Of a stretch of 64,000 nt of DNA, positions 18,460 to 28,179 are shown piece after piece. The notes beneath the pieces are model-generated. The model was not told the DNA's origin. It saw nothing but the letters and a program-made list of their open reading frames with translations, and searched no databases. Origin of the DNA: an uncultured Pelagibacteraceae bacterium (lineage in GTDB: Bacteria > Pseudomonadota > Alphaproteobacteria > Pelagibacterales > Pelagibacteraceae). The translations under genes and the position numbers were made by a program. The DNA lies in contig CACDYR010000002.1 of assembly GCA_902557155.1 (NCBI GenBank), positions 197,025-261,024 on the forward strand, written 5' to 3'. Each line of letters opens with the position of its first letter. Position 1 is the stretch's first letter.

Positions 18460-19353
18460 ATGAGTAAATCCATATCATTATTTAGTGCCTTATTGTGCAC
18501 TTTTATTTGGGGAACAACTTTCATTGCCCAAGACACGGGCATGGATAATATTGGCCCTTTTACATTTAATGCTGTGAGGTTTTTTGTTGGTTTTCTAGCC
18601 ATAATTCCACTTATGATTTTATTTGAATTAAAAAATTTTAAATCAGAATTTAAATTAGATAAAAAAACTTTCATAATTTATTCATTATTAATTGGAATTT
18701 CTTTATTCTTAGGCTCAGCACTACAACAAGTTGCTTTGCTTTATACAGATGTTGCAAATGCTGCTTTTTTTACAATTTTTTATGTTCCAATGGTACCGAT
18801 TATCATTTTTTTGTTTGGTAAAAAATCAATGCATTGGAGTGTATGGCCTTCTGTAGTTCTATGTTTAATTGGAGGATATTTATTAACAAATTTTCATGAT
18901 GCAACAGTAAGATTAGGAGATACTTTAGTTGTTCTCGGAGCTCTATTTTGGAGTACTCATATCATTTTTACTGGGATCATTATAACAAAATACAATCTAC
19001 CACTTACTTTAGGAGCTGCGCAGACTTTAATTGTGGCTATTCTTTCATTTATAATTGGAATTATTTATGAAGAATTTATTTTAAGTAATATTTTAATGGA
19101 AATTTATTCAATTTTATATGCAGGTATATTATCTGGTGGATTTGCATTTGTATTACAAATTTATGCCCAGCGTAATATTACTCCAGCACCTGCAGCTATA
19201 ATTTTTTCTCTTGAAGGTGTATTTGCGACTATAGCTGCTTGGTTTATTTTAAATCAAATTCTAGATGTTAATAATTTACTTGGATGCTTTTTTATTCTAT
19301 GTGGAGTTCTCTTGTCTCAATTACTACCTTTAATTAAAAAAAAATATACTTAA
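18460..19353 (+). CDS. EamA/DMT-family transporter
   Basis: 297-aa inner-membrane protein of the drug/metabolite transporter superfamily with two EamA repeats of about five helices each. The first starts FSALLCTFIWGTTFIAQ and contains NAVRFFVGFLAIIP. The second has LGALFWSTHIIFTG and ends with the conserved PAPAAIIFSLEGVFATIAAW. The substrate cannot be predicted. It starts 6 nt after the E2 stop and may be cotranscribed with PDH. Its TAA and the TAA of convergent uppP share the bases TTAA at 19350-19353. Confidence 0.88.
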   Translation: MSKSISLFSALLCTFIWGTTFIAQDTGMDNIGPFTFNAVRFFVGFLAIIPLMILFELKNFKSEFKLDKKTFIIYSLLIGISLFLGSALQQVALLYTDVANAAFFTIFYVPMVPIIIFLFGKKSMHWSVWPSVVLCLIGGYLLTNFHDATVRLGDTLVVLGALFWSTHIIFTGIIITKYNLPLTLGAAQTLIVAILSFIIGIIYEEFILSNILMEIYSILYAGILSGGFAFVLQIYAQRNITPAPAAIIFSLEGVFATIAAWFILNQILDVNNLLGCFFILCGVLLSQLLPLIKKKYT

Positions 19354-20114
19354 TAAATTAAACTAAATAAAATTAAAGCAATTATAATTCTATAAATTAC
19401 AAACGCATTCATTGAAAATTTATTTATATAAATTAAAAAGAATTTAACTGTTAGAAAAGAAAAAATAAAAGAAGATATAATTGCGATAACAACTAAGTAA
19501 TTAAACTGAATTGACTGTTCAAAAACATCTTTTAAGCTTAAGACACTTGCTCCAGCTAATGCTGGGATTGAAAGTAAAAAAGATATCTTACTTGAGTCTA
19601 CTCTATTAAATTTTAAAATTCTCGCAGCTGTTATAGTAATTCCTGCTCTACTCACTCCAGGTACAAGAGAGAAAATTTGGAAAATACCTATAAATATTAT
19701 TGACTGAATGTTTAAATTTGAAGAAATTTTTTTATCAAATCTATTTTTGTCAGAGATGTATAAAATTATTGCGAATATTAAAGTAGTCCAAGCAATGACT
19801 TCTAAATTTCTTAACTGATAAATTAAATTTGTACTATAAAGTATATATCCAACAATTATTAATGGAGTAGATCCTAATACAATTAAATTTAAAATTCTTT
19901 TATTTTTTCTGATATCAAACAATTCATCTTTAAAAAAATAAATTATAGCTATTAGTGAACCTAGATGGAGGCTAATATCAATAAGCAAAGAACTAGATTT
20001 AAATTCATATAAAGTAGAAACCAAAATTAAATGAGCAGAAGAACTAATAGGAAGAAATTCAGATATCCCTTGAATTGCAGAGAGAATTAAAACTTCTATA
20101 ATATTTTGAAACAT
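19350..20114 (-). CDS. uppP: undecaprenyl-diphosphatase
   Basis: 254-aa polytopic membrane enzyme of the BacA/UppP family. It dephosphorylates undecaprenyl diphosphate to recycle the lipid carrier of peptidoglycan and polysaccharide synthesis. Both signature motifs are present: ISEFLPISSSAHLIL near the N-terminus and SLVPGVSRAGITI in the middle. The length is at the usual lower end of the family (about 255-275). The gene is divergent from gltD across a 183-nt control region. Confidence 0.95.
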   Translation of the reverse strand: MFQNIIEVLILSAIQGISEFLPISSSAHLILVSTLYEFKSSSLLIDISLHLGSLIAIIYFFKDELFDIRKNKRILNLIVLGSTPLIIVGYILYSTNLIYQLRNLEVIAWTTLIFAIILYISDKNRFDKKISSNLNIQSIIFIGIFQIFSLVPGVSRAGITITAARILKFNRVDSSKISFLLSIPALAGASVLSLKDVFEQSIQFNYLVVIAIISSFIFSFLTVKFFLIYINKFSMNAFVIYRIIIALILFSLIY

Positions 20115-20162
20115 TGTTTCTTCGTAACTTATAAAGTATTTATTTAAAACAATTCGATTTAA

Positions 20163-20240
20163 GCATAATAGCTATGCAATAATTAAAAACACGTTAATTG
20201 GCGGTAATAATTTAAAAATTAAGGTCAATATATATGACCT
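20163..20240. promoter_or_regulatory. two inverted repeats in the uppP-gltD control region
   Basis: AGGTCA (20222-20227) and TGACCT (20235-20240) form a perfect 6-bp inverted repeat with a 7-nt AT centre, about 58 nt before the gltD start. A second one, GCATA-ATAGC-TATGC, lies at 20163-20177. These are plausible operator sites for nitrogen control of gltDB. No known consensus is claimed. The rest of 20115-20297 shows nothing recognisable. Confidence 0.4.
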
Positions 20241-20297
20241 ATTTTATGCTTTATATACATAAATCAGGGTATATTTTGCCAAAACTTAAATAATACT

Positions 20298-21737
20298 ATG
20301 CCGGATAAAATGCTCAAATTTGTTAAAATAGGTCAACAAACTCCACCTAAAAGAGAAGTTGATACGAGAAAGAAAGATTTTAACGAAATTTATGACGAGT
20401 ATATCAATGAAAAAGCCAAAGAACAGTCGAGTAGGTGTTCGCAATGTGGAGTACCTTTTTGCCAAGTTCATTGTCCTTTAAGTAATAACATTCCAGATTG
20501 GCTTAAACTGACAGCAGAGGGAAGATTAAAAGAGGCGTATGAATTATCCCAAAGCACAAACAATATGCCTGAAGTGTGTGGCCGAATTTGCCCCCAAGAT
20601 AGATTATGCGAGGGAAATTGTGTAATTGAACAGTCTGGTCATGGAACAGTAACTATTGGATCAGTAGAAAAATATATTACAGATAATGCTTGGGCTCAGG
20701 GCTGGGTAAAACCAATTAAGGTAACGAATGAAAAAAATCAAAGCGTAGGAATTATAGGAGCAGGTCCTGCTGGTTTAGCTGCTGCAGAACAATTAAGAAA
20801 AAATGGGTATAAAATAACTGTCTACGATAGATATGATAGAGCAGGAGGATTATTAATTTATGGAATTCCAAATTTTAAATTAGAAAAAGAAGTTGTAGAG
20901 CGAAGAACAAAACTCTTAGAGGATGGAGGAATTGAATTTGTTCAAAATTTTGAAGTTGGTAAGGATGCAAGTCTAGACCAATTGAGAAAAAAACACGATG
21001 CAATTTTAATTGCTACAGGAGTTTATAAAGCAAGAGAAGTAAACTTACCTGGAAATGATCTTGATAATATTTTTCCTGCAATGGATTTTTTAACAGCATC
21101 TAATAAAAAAGGTCTAGGAGATGATGTTGAGTTGTTTGATAAAGGAATTTTAAACGCAGAAGGTAAAGATGTTGTTGTAATCGGTGGAGGTGACACAGCA
21201 ATGGATTGTGTGAGAACTTCTATAAGACAGAAGGCAAAATCTGTTAAATGTTTGTATAGAAGAGATAAAGAAAATATGCCAGGATCTGCAAGAGAAGTTG
21301 CAAATGCAGAAGAAGAAGGTGTTGAATTTGTTTGGTTATCAAGTCCTAAAGAATTTAAAGGTACAAATAAAGTAGAAAAAATAATTGTAGATCAAATTAA
21401 ACTAGGTGATCCAGACGAGACAGGAAGAAGAAAGCCACAAGTACAAGAAGGCTCTAGTTACGAAACAAAAGCAGATATGGTTATCAAAGCACTAGGTTTT
21501 GATCCTGAGGATTTACCAAATTTATTTGATAGTAGTGAATTACAAGTAACAAAGTGGGGAACTATTAAAACAGATTTTGATACTATGGAAACAAATATAA
21601 AAGGGGTGTTTGCAGCTGGTGATATAGTTAGAGGAGCTTCATTAGTTGTTTGGGCGATAAAAGATGGAAGAGATGCAGCAGCTTCAATTAAAGCTTATCT
21701 AGAGAGTAAATCTAAAGTGGAAAAAAGAGTGGCTTAA
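20298..21737 (+). CDS. gltD: glutamate synthase small (beta) subunit
   Basis: 479-aa FAD/NADPH-binding subunit that passes electrons from NADPH to the large subunit for glutamate formation from glutamine and 2-oxoglutarate. N-terminal iron-sulfur cysteines occur in CSQCGVPFCQVHCP and CGRICPQDRLCEGNC. The FAD fold is VGIIGAGPAGLAAAEQL, the NADPH fold is VVVIGGGDTAMDCVR, and the C-terminal FAD contact is GVFAAGDIVRGASLVVWAI. It precedes gltB, the reverse of the usual gltB-gltD order. The stop overlaps the gltB ATG by one base (TAATG). Confidence 0.96.
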   Translation: MPDKMLKFVKIGQQTPPKREVDTRKKDFNEIYDEYINEKAKEQSSRCSQCGVPFCQVHCPLSNNIPDWLKLTAEGRLKEAYELSQSTNNMPEVCGRICPQDRLCEGNCVIEQSGHGTVTIGSVEKYITDNAWAQGWVKPIKVTNEKNQSVGIIGAGPAGLAAAEQLRKNGYKITVYDRYDRAGGLLIYGIPNFKLEKEVVERRTKLLEDGGIEFVQNFEVGKDASLDQLRKKHDAILIATGVYKAREVNLPGNDLDNIFPAMDFLTASNKKGLGDDVELFDKGILNAEGKDVVVIGGGDTAMDCVRTSIRQKAKSVKCLYRRDKENMPGSAREVANAEEEGVEFVWLSSPKEFKGTNKVEKIIVDQIKLGDPDETGRRKPQVQEGSSYETKADMVIKALGFDPEDLPNLFDSSELQVTKWGTIKTDFDTMETNIKGVFAAGDIVRGASLVVWAIKDGRDAAASIKAYLESKSKVEKRVA

Positions 21738-24700
21738 TGAAAAATTATAAAAAGAACCTTCACCTTTTAAAAGAAAATAATGTTTATTCAGAAGATATGG
21801 AGCATGATGCTTGTGGTGTTGGTATAATTGCATCAACTGAAGGTAAAAAATCTCGTAAAGTTGTAGAGTATGGTATTGAAGCGTTAAAAGCAGTTTGGCA
21901 TAGAGGCGCTGTAGATGCCGACGGGAAAACTGGTGACGGAGCTGGAATTCATGTTGAAATACCAAAAGATTTCTTCATTGAAAAGATAGAAGTGACAGGA
22001 CACACACATGACAATTCTGAAATATGTGTGGGTATGATATTTCTGCCTCGGAATGATTATGCAGCGCAAGAAAGTTGCAAAACTATTGTAGAAAGTGAAT
22101 TAACAAAAAATGATTTTAGTATTTACGGTTGGAGACAAGTTCCAGTTAATCCAAAAGTTTTAGGAGAAAAGGCATTCCAAACAATGCCTGAAATTATCCA
22201 AGTATTGTTTAAACCTTATAATCCAGAATTAACAAATAAAGATTTAGAAAGAAAAATTTATGAAACTAGAAGAAAGATAGAAAATGAAGCTTTTAAAAAA
22301 TCTTTAAACAATTTTTATATTTGTTCATTGAGTTCTAAATCTATCATTTACAAGGGGATGTTTTTAGCTGAAGCTATCTCAGATTTCTACCTTGATTTAA
22401 AAGATGAGAGATTTGTTTCGAGGTTTGCTATTTTTCATCAAAGATTTTCAACAAATACAGCGCCTAGCTGGAATTTAGCTCAACCCTTTAGAGCTATAGC
22501 GCATAATGGAGAAATTAATACTTATAGAGGAAATAAAAATTGGATGAAAGTTCATGAACAAGAGATGAACAGTCCCCTTTTTGACGATGTTGAGAACTTA
22601 AAACCTGTTATACAACAGGGAGCATCAGACTCTGCTGCATTAGACAATGTTTTTGAATTATTAAATATATCTGGTCAGCCTGCGCCTTTGGCTAAGCTCA
22701 TGTTAGTTCCAGACGCATGGTCTAAAAAAAATAAAACTCTACCAAAAGATCACCAACAATTATTTAATTTTTTGAACAGTACAATGGAGCCATGGGATGG
22801 ACCAGCTGCTATTGCTGGAACTGATAATGAGTGGGTTATAGCTGCAAATGATAGAAATGGATTAAGACCTTTAAGATACGCAATTACAAAAGACAAATTA
22901 TTATTTGCAGGTTCTGAAACAGGAATGATTGAATTAAATGAAAAAAGAATTTTGTCAAAGGGAAGATTGGGTCCCGGAGAAATAATTGGAGTTAGAATAG
23001 AAAAAGGTAAAGTATTTACAAACAAGCAAATAAAAGATTATTTAGCCAAAGAGTATAAACACTTTAATTCACAAATTATCGACCTAGATGATAAGTTAAC
23101 TATTTCAGATGAAAAAAATTCTTTTTCTGGAGATGATTTAAGAAGAAGGCAATATACTTTTGGAATAAGTCTAGAAGATCTTGAGCTCATACTGCATCCT
23201 ATGGCAGAAGATGCTAAAGAAGCAACTGGATCTATGGGAGACGATACACCATTGGCTGTTTTGTCAGATAGGTATAGACCGTTGTACCATTTTTTTAGAC
23301 AAAATTTTAGTCAAGTCACAAACCCACCAATAGACTCTTTAAGAGAAAACAAGGTTATGAGTTTGAAAACAAGATTTGGAAATCTTGGAAATATTTTAAA
23401 TTTTGATAATTTAACAAAGCAAAATATTTATGTTTTAAATAGTCCAATATTATCAAATTCTCAGTTTGAAAAATTTATAAATTTTTTTGGTAACAATTCA
23501 TCTATAATTGATTGTACTTTTTCTGAGGAAGAAACTTTATTTGATTCAATTAAAAAAATTCAAAAAGAAGCTGAAATTGCAGTAAGACAGGGAGTTACTC
23601 AATTGATTCTAAGTGACAAAGAGCTTTCTAGCTTTAAACTTCCAATACCAATGCTTTTAGCAGTTGGATCAATTAATTCATTCCTTATTGAAAAAAAACT
23701 AAGAGGATATGTATCAATAAATGTTCAATCTGGAGAGGCTTTAGATACACACTCTTTTGCAACCTTAATAGGAGTTGGAGCAACTACTGTAAATCCATAC
23801 TTAGCATTTGATAGTTTATTTCAGCGTCATGAAAAGAAATTATTTGGTCAATTTAGCTTTGATGAATGTGTAGAGAGATACATAAAATCAGTAAACGCAG
23901 GTTTATTAAAGATCATGTCTAAGATGGGTATTTCAGTTCTAAGTTCTTATAGAGGTGGATGTAACTTTGAAACCGTAGGTTTAAGTAGAACAATTGTTGC
24001 AGATTATTTTCCAGGAGTTGTCTCTAAAATTTCAGGTATTGGACTTACGGGTATAGAGAAAAAAATTAGAGAAATTCATAAAGAGGCATTTGAAAGTTCT
24101 GAAACCATATTGCCGATAGGCGGTATATATAGATATCGTAAAAATGGTGAAACTCATCAATATCAAGGAAAATTAATTCATTTACTTCAAAGTGCAGTAG
24201 GATCTAATTCTTATGATGCCTATAAAAGATATGCGGATGGAATATACAGTTTACCACCTATTAATCTTAGAGACTTAATTGATTTCAGAGAAAAAAAATT
24301 AAGTGGGCCAATAGATATTTCTGAGGTTGAGCCAATAGAAAATATTTTAAAAAGATTTGGAAGTGGGAGCATGTCTCATGGAGCTTTATCAAAAGAGGCG
24401 CATGAAACTTTGGCAACTGGTATGAACAGGATTAAAGGTGCTTCATGTAGTGGAGAGGGCGGTGAAGATGCAAGTAGATTTAAAGTTTTAGATAATGGTG
24501 ATAGCGCAAACTCAAGAGTAAAACAAATAGCTTCTGCAAGATTCGGAGTTACAGTTAATTATCTTAATAATTGTAATGAGATAGAAATTAAAATTGCACA
24601 AGGCGCTAAGCCTGGTGAGGGAGGTCAGCTACCAGGATTTAAAGTTACAGAGGAGATTGCTAAACTTAGACATTCAACTCCTGGAGTTACTTTAATATCA

Positions 24701-26242
24701 CCACCACCACATCATGATATTTATTCAATCGAAGATCTTGCACAACTAATTTATGATTTAAAACAGATAAATCCTAAAGCAAGAATTGGAGTTAAGCTTG
24801 TTGCTTCCTCTGGAGTAGGAACAATTGCAGCTGGTGTAGCTAAAGCAAAAGCAGATATAATATTAATTTCTGGACATAATGGCGGAACAGGAGCAACACC
24901 ACAGACTAGTGTTAAGTATGTTGGAATACCATGGGAAATGGGTTTGACGGAAGCAAACCAGGTATTAACTTTAAATAATCTTAGACATAAAGTTACATTA
25001 AGAACAGACGGTGGAATTAAAACCGGAAGAGATGTGGTGATAGCTGCAATGATGGGTGCTGAAGAATATGGTGTTGCTACTACAGCTTTAGTTGCAATGG
25101 GTTGTATAATGGTAAGGCAGTGTCATTCAAATACATGTCCTGTAGGTGTTTGCACTCAAGATGAAAAGCTCAGAGAAAAATTTACTGGGACTCCAGAAAA
25201 AGTAGTTAATTTGTTTACATTTATAGCCAGCGAAGTAAGAGAAATATTAGCAAATTTAGGTTTTAAATCATTAAATGAAGTGATTGGTAGGACAGACTTG
25301 TTAAAACAAGTTAGTAAAGGTTCTCCAAATTTAGACGATTTAGATTTAAATCCTTTATTTGTTCAAGCTGATACTGGAAATAATCCAAGGTATTGTGAGG
25401 ATCAAGAAATAAATAGTGTACCAGACACACTTGACCAACAAGTTTGGCCAGAAATTGAACAAGCTTTGGATAATTCTGAAAAAATTGAGAAAGAATATCA
25501 AATAAAAAATACTCATAGAGCAGTAGGCACTAGAATTTCTCATCATTTATATAAAAAATACGGTTATGAAAAACTTGATGAAAACTTTTTAGTTTTAAAT
25601 TTTAAAGGATCAGCAGGTCAATCATTTGGAGCATTTTCTTCTAAAGGTTTAAAACTTGTATTAAAGGGAGATGCAAATGATTATGTTGGTAAAGGTTTGT
25701 CAGGAGCTACTATTTCAATAAAATTACCTGAAGAGAGCAATTTAGTTTCAAATGAGAATACAATTTTAGGAAATACTGTTCTTTACGGAGCTACTTCAGG
25801 AAAACTTTTTGCTGCTGGCCAAGCTGGTGAAAGATTTTCAGTTAGAAATTCTGGTGCAGTTACAGTAATTGAAGGATGCGATTCTAATGGATGTGAGTAT
25901 ATGACAGGTGGAACTGTAGTAATTTTAGGAGATGTTGGTGATAATTTTGCAGCTGGTATGACAGGTGGAATGGCCTTTATATATGATAAATCTCAACAAT
26001 TTGAAAAGAAAGTAAATCCAGAGTCAGTAGTTTGGCAAAATGTAGAGACAGATTATTGGAAAGAATATTTAAAAAATTTAGTCAGTGAGCATTTTAAAGA
26101 AACTGAGTCTCAATTATCGAAAAAAATAATTGAAAACTTTGATGATGAAGTAAATAATTTTGTTCAGGTGTGTCCTAAAGAAATGTTAGATAAATTAAAA
26201 AATCCAATTACTTTAAAAAAAGATATAAAAAAAGTTAGTTAA
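21737..26242 (+). CDS. gltB: glutamate synthase large (alpha) subunit
   Basis: 1501-aa NADPH-GOGAT large subunit. The class-II amidotransferase nucleophile is C26 in MEHDACGVGIIAS, exposed by removal of a short propeptide. The central and FMN domains follow, with GAKPGEGGQLPGFKVT, SGHNGGTGATPQTS and DGGIKTGRDVVIAA. The 3Fe-4S ligands are in CIMVRQCHSNTCPVGVC. The C-terminal beta-helix domain has repeated G-rich turns (VIEGCDSNGCEYMTGGTVV). It is the main ammonium-assimilation enzyme with glutamine synthetase. It ends in TTAA shared with the convergent hydrolase stop. Confidence 0.97.
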   Translation: MKNYKKNLHLLKENNVYSEDMEHDACGVGIIASTEGKKSRKVVEYGIEALKAVWHRGAVDADGKTGDGAGIHVEIPKDFFIEKIEVTGHTHDNSEICVGMIFLPRNDYAAQESCKTIVESELTKNDFSIYGWRQVPVNPKVLGEKAFQTMPEIIQVLFKPYNPELTNKDLERKIYETRRKIENEAFKKSLNNFYICSLSSKSIIYKGMFLAEAISDFYLDLKDERFVSRFAIFHQRFSTNTAPSWNLAQPFRAIAHNGEINTYRGNKNWMKVHEQEMNSPLFDDVENLKPVIQQGASDSAALDNVFELLNISGQPAPLAKLMLVPDAWSKKNKTLPKDHQQLFNFLNSTMEPWDGPAAIAGTDNEWVIAANDRNGLRPLRYAITKDKLLFAGSETGMIELNEKRILSKGRLGPGEIIGVRIEKGKVFTNKQIKDYLAKEYKHFNSQIIDLDDKLTISDEKNSFSGDDLRRRQYTFGISLEDLELILHPMAEDAKEATGSMGDDTPLAVLSDRYRPLYHFFRQNFSQVTNPPIDSLRENKVMSLKTRFGNLGNILNFDNLTKQNIYVLNSPILSNSQFEKFINFFGNNSSIIDCTFSEEETLFDSIKKIQKEAEIAVRQGVTQLILSDKELSSFKLPIPMLLAVGSINSFLIEKKLRGYVSINVQSGEALDTHSFATLIGVGATTVNPYLAFDSLFQRHEKKLFGQFSFDECVERYIKSVNAGLLKIMSKMGISVLSSYRGGCNFETVGLSRTIVADYFPGVVSKISGIGLTGIEKKIREIHKEAFESSETILPIGGIYRYRKNGETHQYQGKLIHLLQSAVGSNSYDAYKRYADGIYSLPPINLRDLIDFREKKLSGPIDISEVEPIENILKRFGSGSMSHGALSKEAHETLATGMNRIKGASCSGEGGEDASRFKVLDNGDSANSRVKQIASARFGVTVNYLNNCNEIEIKIAQGAKPGEGGQLPGFKVTEEIAKLRHSTPGVTLISPPPHHDIYSIEDLAQLIYDLKQINPKARIGVKLVASSGVGTIAAGVAKAKADIILISGHNGGTGATPQTSVKYVGIPWEMGLTEANQVLTLNNLRHKVTLRTDGGIKTGRDVVIAAMMGAEEYGVATTALVAMGCIMVRQCHSNTCPVGVCTQDEKLREKFTGTPEKVVNLFTFIASEVREILANLGFKSLNEVIGRTDLLKQVSKGSPNLDDLDLNPLFVQADTGNNPRYCEDQEINSVPDTLDQQVWPEIEQALDNSEKIEKEYQIKNTHRAVGTRISHHLYKKYGYEKLDENFLVLNFKGSAGQSFGAFSSKGLKLVLKGDANDYVGKGLSGATISIKLPEESNLVSNENTILGNTVLYGATSGKLFAAGQAGERFSVRNSGAVTVIEGCDSNGCEYMTGGTVVILGDVGDNFAAGMTGGMAFIYDKSQQFEKKVNPESVVWQNVETDYWKEYLKNLVSEHFKETESQLSKKIIENFDDEVNNFVQVCPKEMLDKLKNPITLKKDIKKVS

Positions 26243-26982
26243 ATTAATAATTTAAGTTCTTTTAAAATTATATTTAACCATTTTTTATTTGATAAACTGT
26301 GATCACCTTTTTTTACAATATTTAATTTTTTCTTAGCTTTTGGAAATAATCTTAAAACTTTTCTTGAATATGAGACAGGAACTGCCTCATCTTTTTCACC
26401 ATGTACCATTGTTACTTTAATATTTGAATTAATTTTTTTATTTAAGACTTTGTTTTTTCTTCCATCTTTTATTAATTGTAGAGTAATTGGATATTCATAA
26501 TTGCCATGTTTTAATTGATAAATACCCTTACTTATTGTTTCCTCTTTCATTTTTTTAGTAAATTTTTTCCACATTAAATTTTCTAAAAATTCAGGAGCAG
26601 CCCCTATTCCTAAAAATCCTTTAATCTGTTTTTTGAAAATTTTGAATTGATTGAGCGAAATCCATGCACCCATACTTGAACCAATTAGCACAAATTCTTT
26701 TTTTTTAACGTATTTTTTTATTAAAATTGACGTCTCTTTACTCCATTTTGAAATATTTCCATTTACAAATTTTCCAGAAGATTTCCCATGACCAGAGTAT
26801 TCTAGTGCTAAAAAACTTACTTTACTTTTTTTAGCAAAATTCAAAAATGCATTTGGTTTTTTTCCTTCAAGATCTGACATAAAGCCATGTAAAAAAACTA
26901 TAAAAGAACTATTTTTAAAAATTTTGGAAATATATCTAATTTTCTTTGTATTTGATATTTGATGAAATCTGAAATTTGCCAT
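26239..26982 (-). CDS. alpha/beta hydrolase
   Basis: 247-aa serine hydrolase of the alpha/beta fold. It has an oxyanion region (IVFLHGFMSDLEGKK), the nucleophile elbow GSSMGAW, an acid in VHGEKDEAVPVSY and the catalytic histidine in KKGDHSLSN. It resembles the ABHD10-like/YqiA-type small esterases found in alphaproteobacteria; the substrate is unknown. It is divergent from the GT4 gene across 42 nt and its stop overlaps the gltB stop. Confidence 0.82.
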   Translation of the reverse strand: MANFRFHQISNTKKIRYISKIFKNSSFIVFLHGFMSDLEGKKPNAFLNFAKKSKVSFLALEYSGHGKSSGKFVNGNISKWSKETSILIKKYVKKKEFVLIGSSMGAWISLNQFKIFKKQIKGFLGIGAAPEFLENLMWKKFTKKMKEETISKGIYQLKHGNYEYPITLQLIKDGRKNKVLNKKINSNIKVTMVHGEKDEAVPVSYSRKVLRLFPKAKKKLNIVKKGDHSLSNKKWLNIILKELKLLI

Positions 26983-27024
26983 AATCGTTTATAAGTTTAG
27001 TCTATTAATATATAATCATATCAA

Positions 27025-28179
27025 ATGTCATCTGATTTAAAAGTTTTACAAGTTATTCCAAAGTTAGGTTATGGAGGAGCTGAAACAGGGTGTTATGATA
27101 TAGCACATTATTTAACAGAAAATAATTGTAAATCATTTCTTGTAACTAGTGGTGGTGAATTACTTAAATTTGTAGATAGAAAAAAAGTTAAGGTATTTAG
27201 ACTTCCTGTACAGAGTAAAAACCCTTTACTAATTTTAATTAATGCTTTTATCTTAATTGGAATAATTTTAGTTTTTAATATTTCTCTTGTTCACGCAAGA
27301 AGTAGAGCACCTGCTTGGTCATGTTTGTTAGCAACAAAAATCACAGGACGAAAATTTGTAACTACATTTCATGGAACATACAATTTTAAGAATAATATAA
27401 AAAAAATTTATAATTCAGTAATGACTAGAGCAGATTTAATTATTGCAGGATCTAATTTTATTTTTTCTCATATAAAAAAAAATTATTCAAAATATTTAAA
27501 TGAGAAAAAAAAATTAATGGTTATTTTTAGAGGAATAAATGTCGACTACTTTGATCCAACAACCAAAATTGAAATTGATGAGAAAAAATTATTAAAAAAA
27601 TGGGACATTGAAAAAGATAAAAAAATTATACTCTTACCCGGTAGGTTAACTTCTTGGAAAGGACAGGAAGTATTTATTGAGGCAGTTAACTTAGTGAATA
27701 CAGAACTGGGTTATGAAGCATTTTATGCCGTTATTCTAGGTAGTGATCAAGGTAGAGATTTATATAAAAAAAAATTAATAAGACTTTCAGAGCAATATAG
27801 ATTGTCTAAACAAATAAGATTTATAGATCATTGCAAGGATATGGCCTTAGCTTATAAAGTTTCTGATATTATTGTTTCAGCCTCAACCGAACCAGAGGCT
27901 TTTGGCAGAGTTGCTGTCGAAGCACAATCAATGGAAAAACCAATTATAGCAAGTAACATTGGAGGTTCTAACGAAACGATAATTGATGAAAAAACTGGTT
28001 TTTTATATGAAGCAGGAAATGCCAAATCATTAAGTAATAAAATTTTAAAAACTCTTAACATGGATGAAACTCTATTAAAATCAATTGGTTATGAGGGAAG
28101 AAAAAACATAGTTCAAAAATTTAATGTTGAAAAAATGTGCTTTTCTACTTATTCAGAGTATAAGAGATTATTAAATTAA
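27025..28179 (+). CDS. glycosyltransferase, GT4 family (GT-B fold)
   Basis: 384-aa retaining glycosyltransferase. The N-terminal Rossmann half begins VLQVIPKLGYGGAETGCYD. The C-terminal donor-binding half has ILLPGRLTSWKGQEVFIEA and the E-x7-E motif in STEPEAFGRVAVEAQSMEKP. It probably adds a sugar to a lipopolysaccharide or another surface glycan; donor and acceptor are unknown. It sits between gltB and thrS without other glycan genes. Its stop directly abuts the thrS ATG. Confidence 0.9.
   Translation: MSSDLKVLQVIPKLGYGGAETGCYDIAHYLTENNCKSFLVTSGGELLKFVDRKKVKVFRLPVQSKNPLLILINAFILIGIILVFNISLVHARSRAPAWSCLLATKITGRKFVTTFHGTYNFKNNIKKIYNSVMTRADLIIAGSNFIFSHIKKNYSKYLNEKKKLMVIFRGINVDYFDPTTKIEIDEKKLLKKWDIEKDKKIILLPGRLTSWKGQEVFIEAVNLVNTELGYEAFYAVILGSDQGRDLYKKKLIRLSEQYRLSKQIRFIDHCKDMALAYKVSDIIVSASTEPEAFGRVAVEAQSMEKPIIASNIGGSNETIIDEKTGFLYEAGNAKSLSNKILKTLNMDETLLKSIGYEGRKNIVQKFNVEKMCFSTYSEYKRLLN

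Noticed and set aside
20115..20297. Possible glutamine/glycine-type riboswitch before gltD
   Set aside because: No conserved riboswitch core could be recognised; only short inverted repeats are visible.
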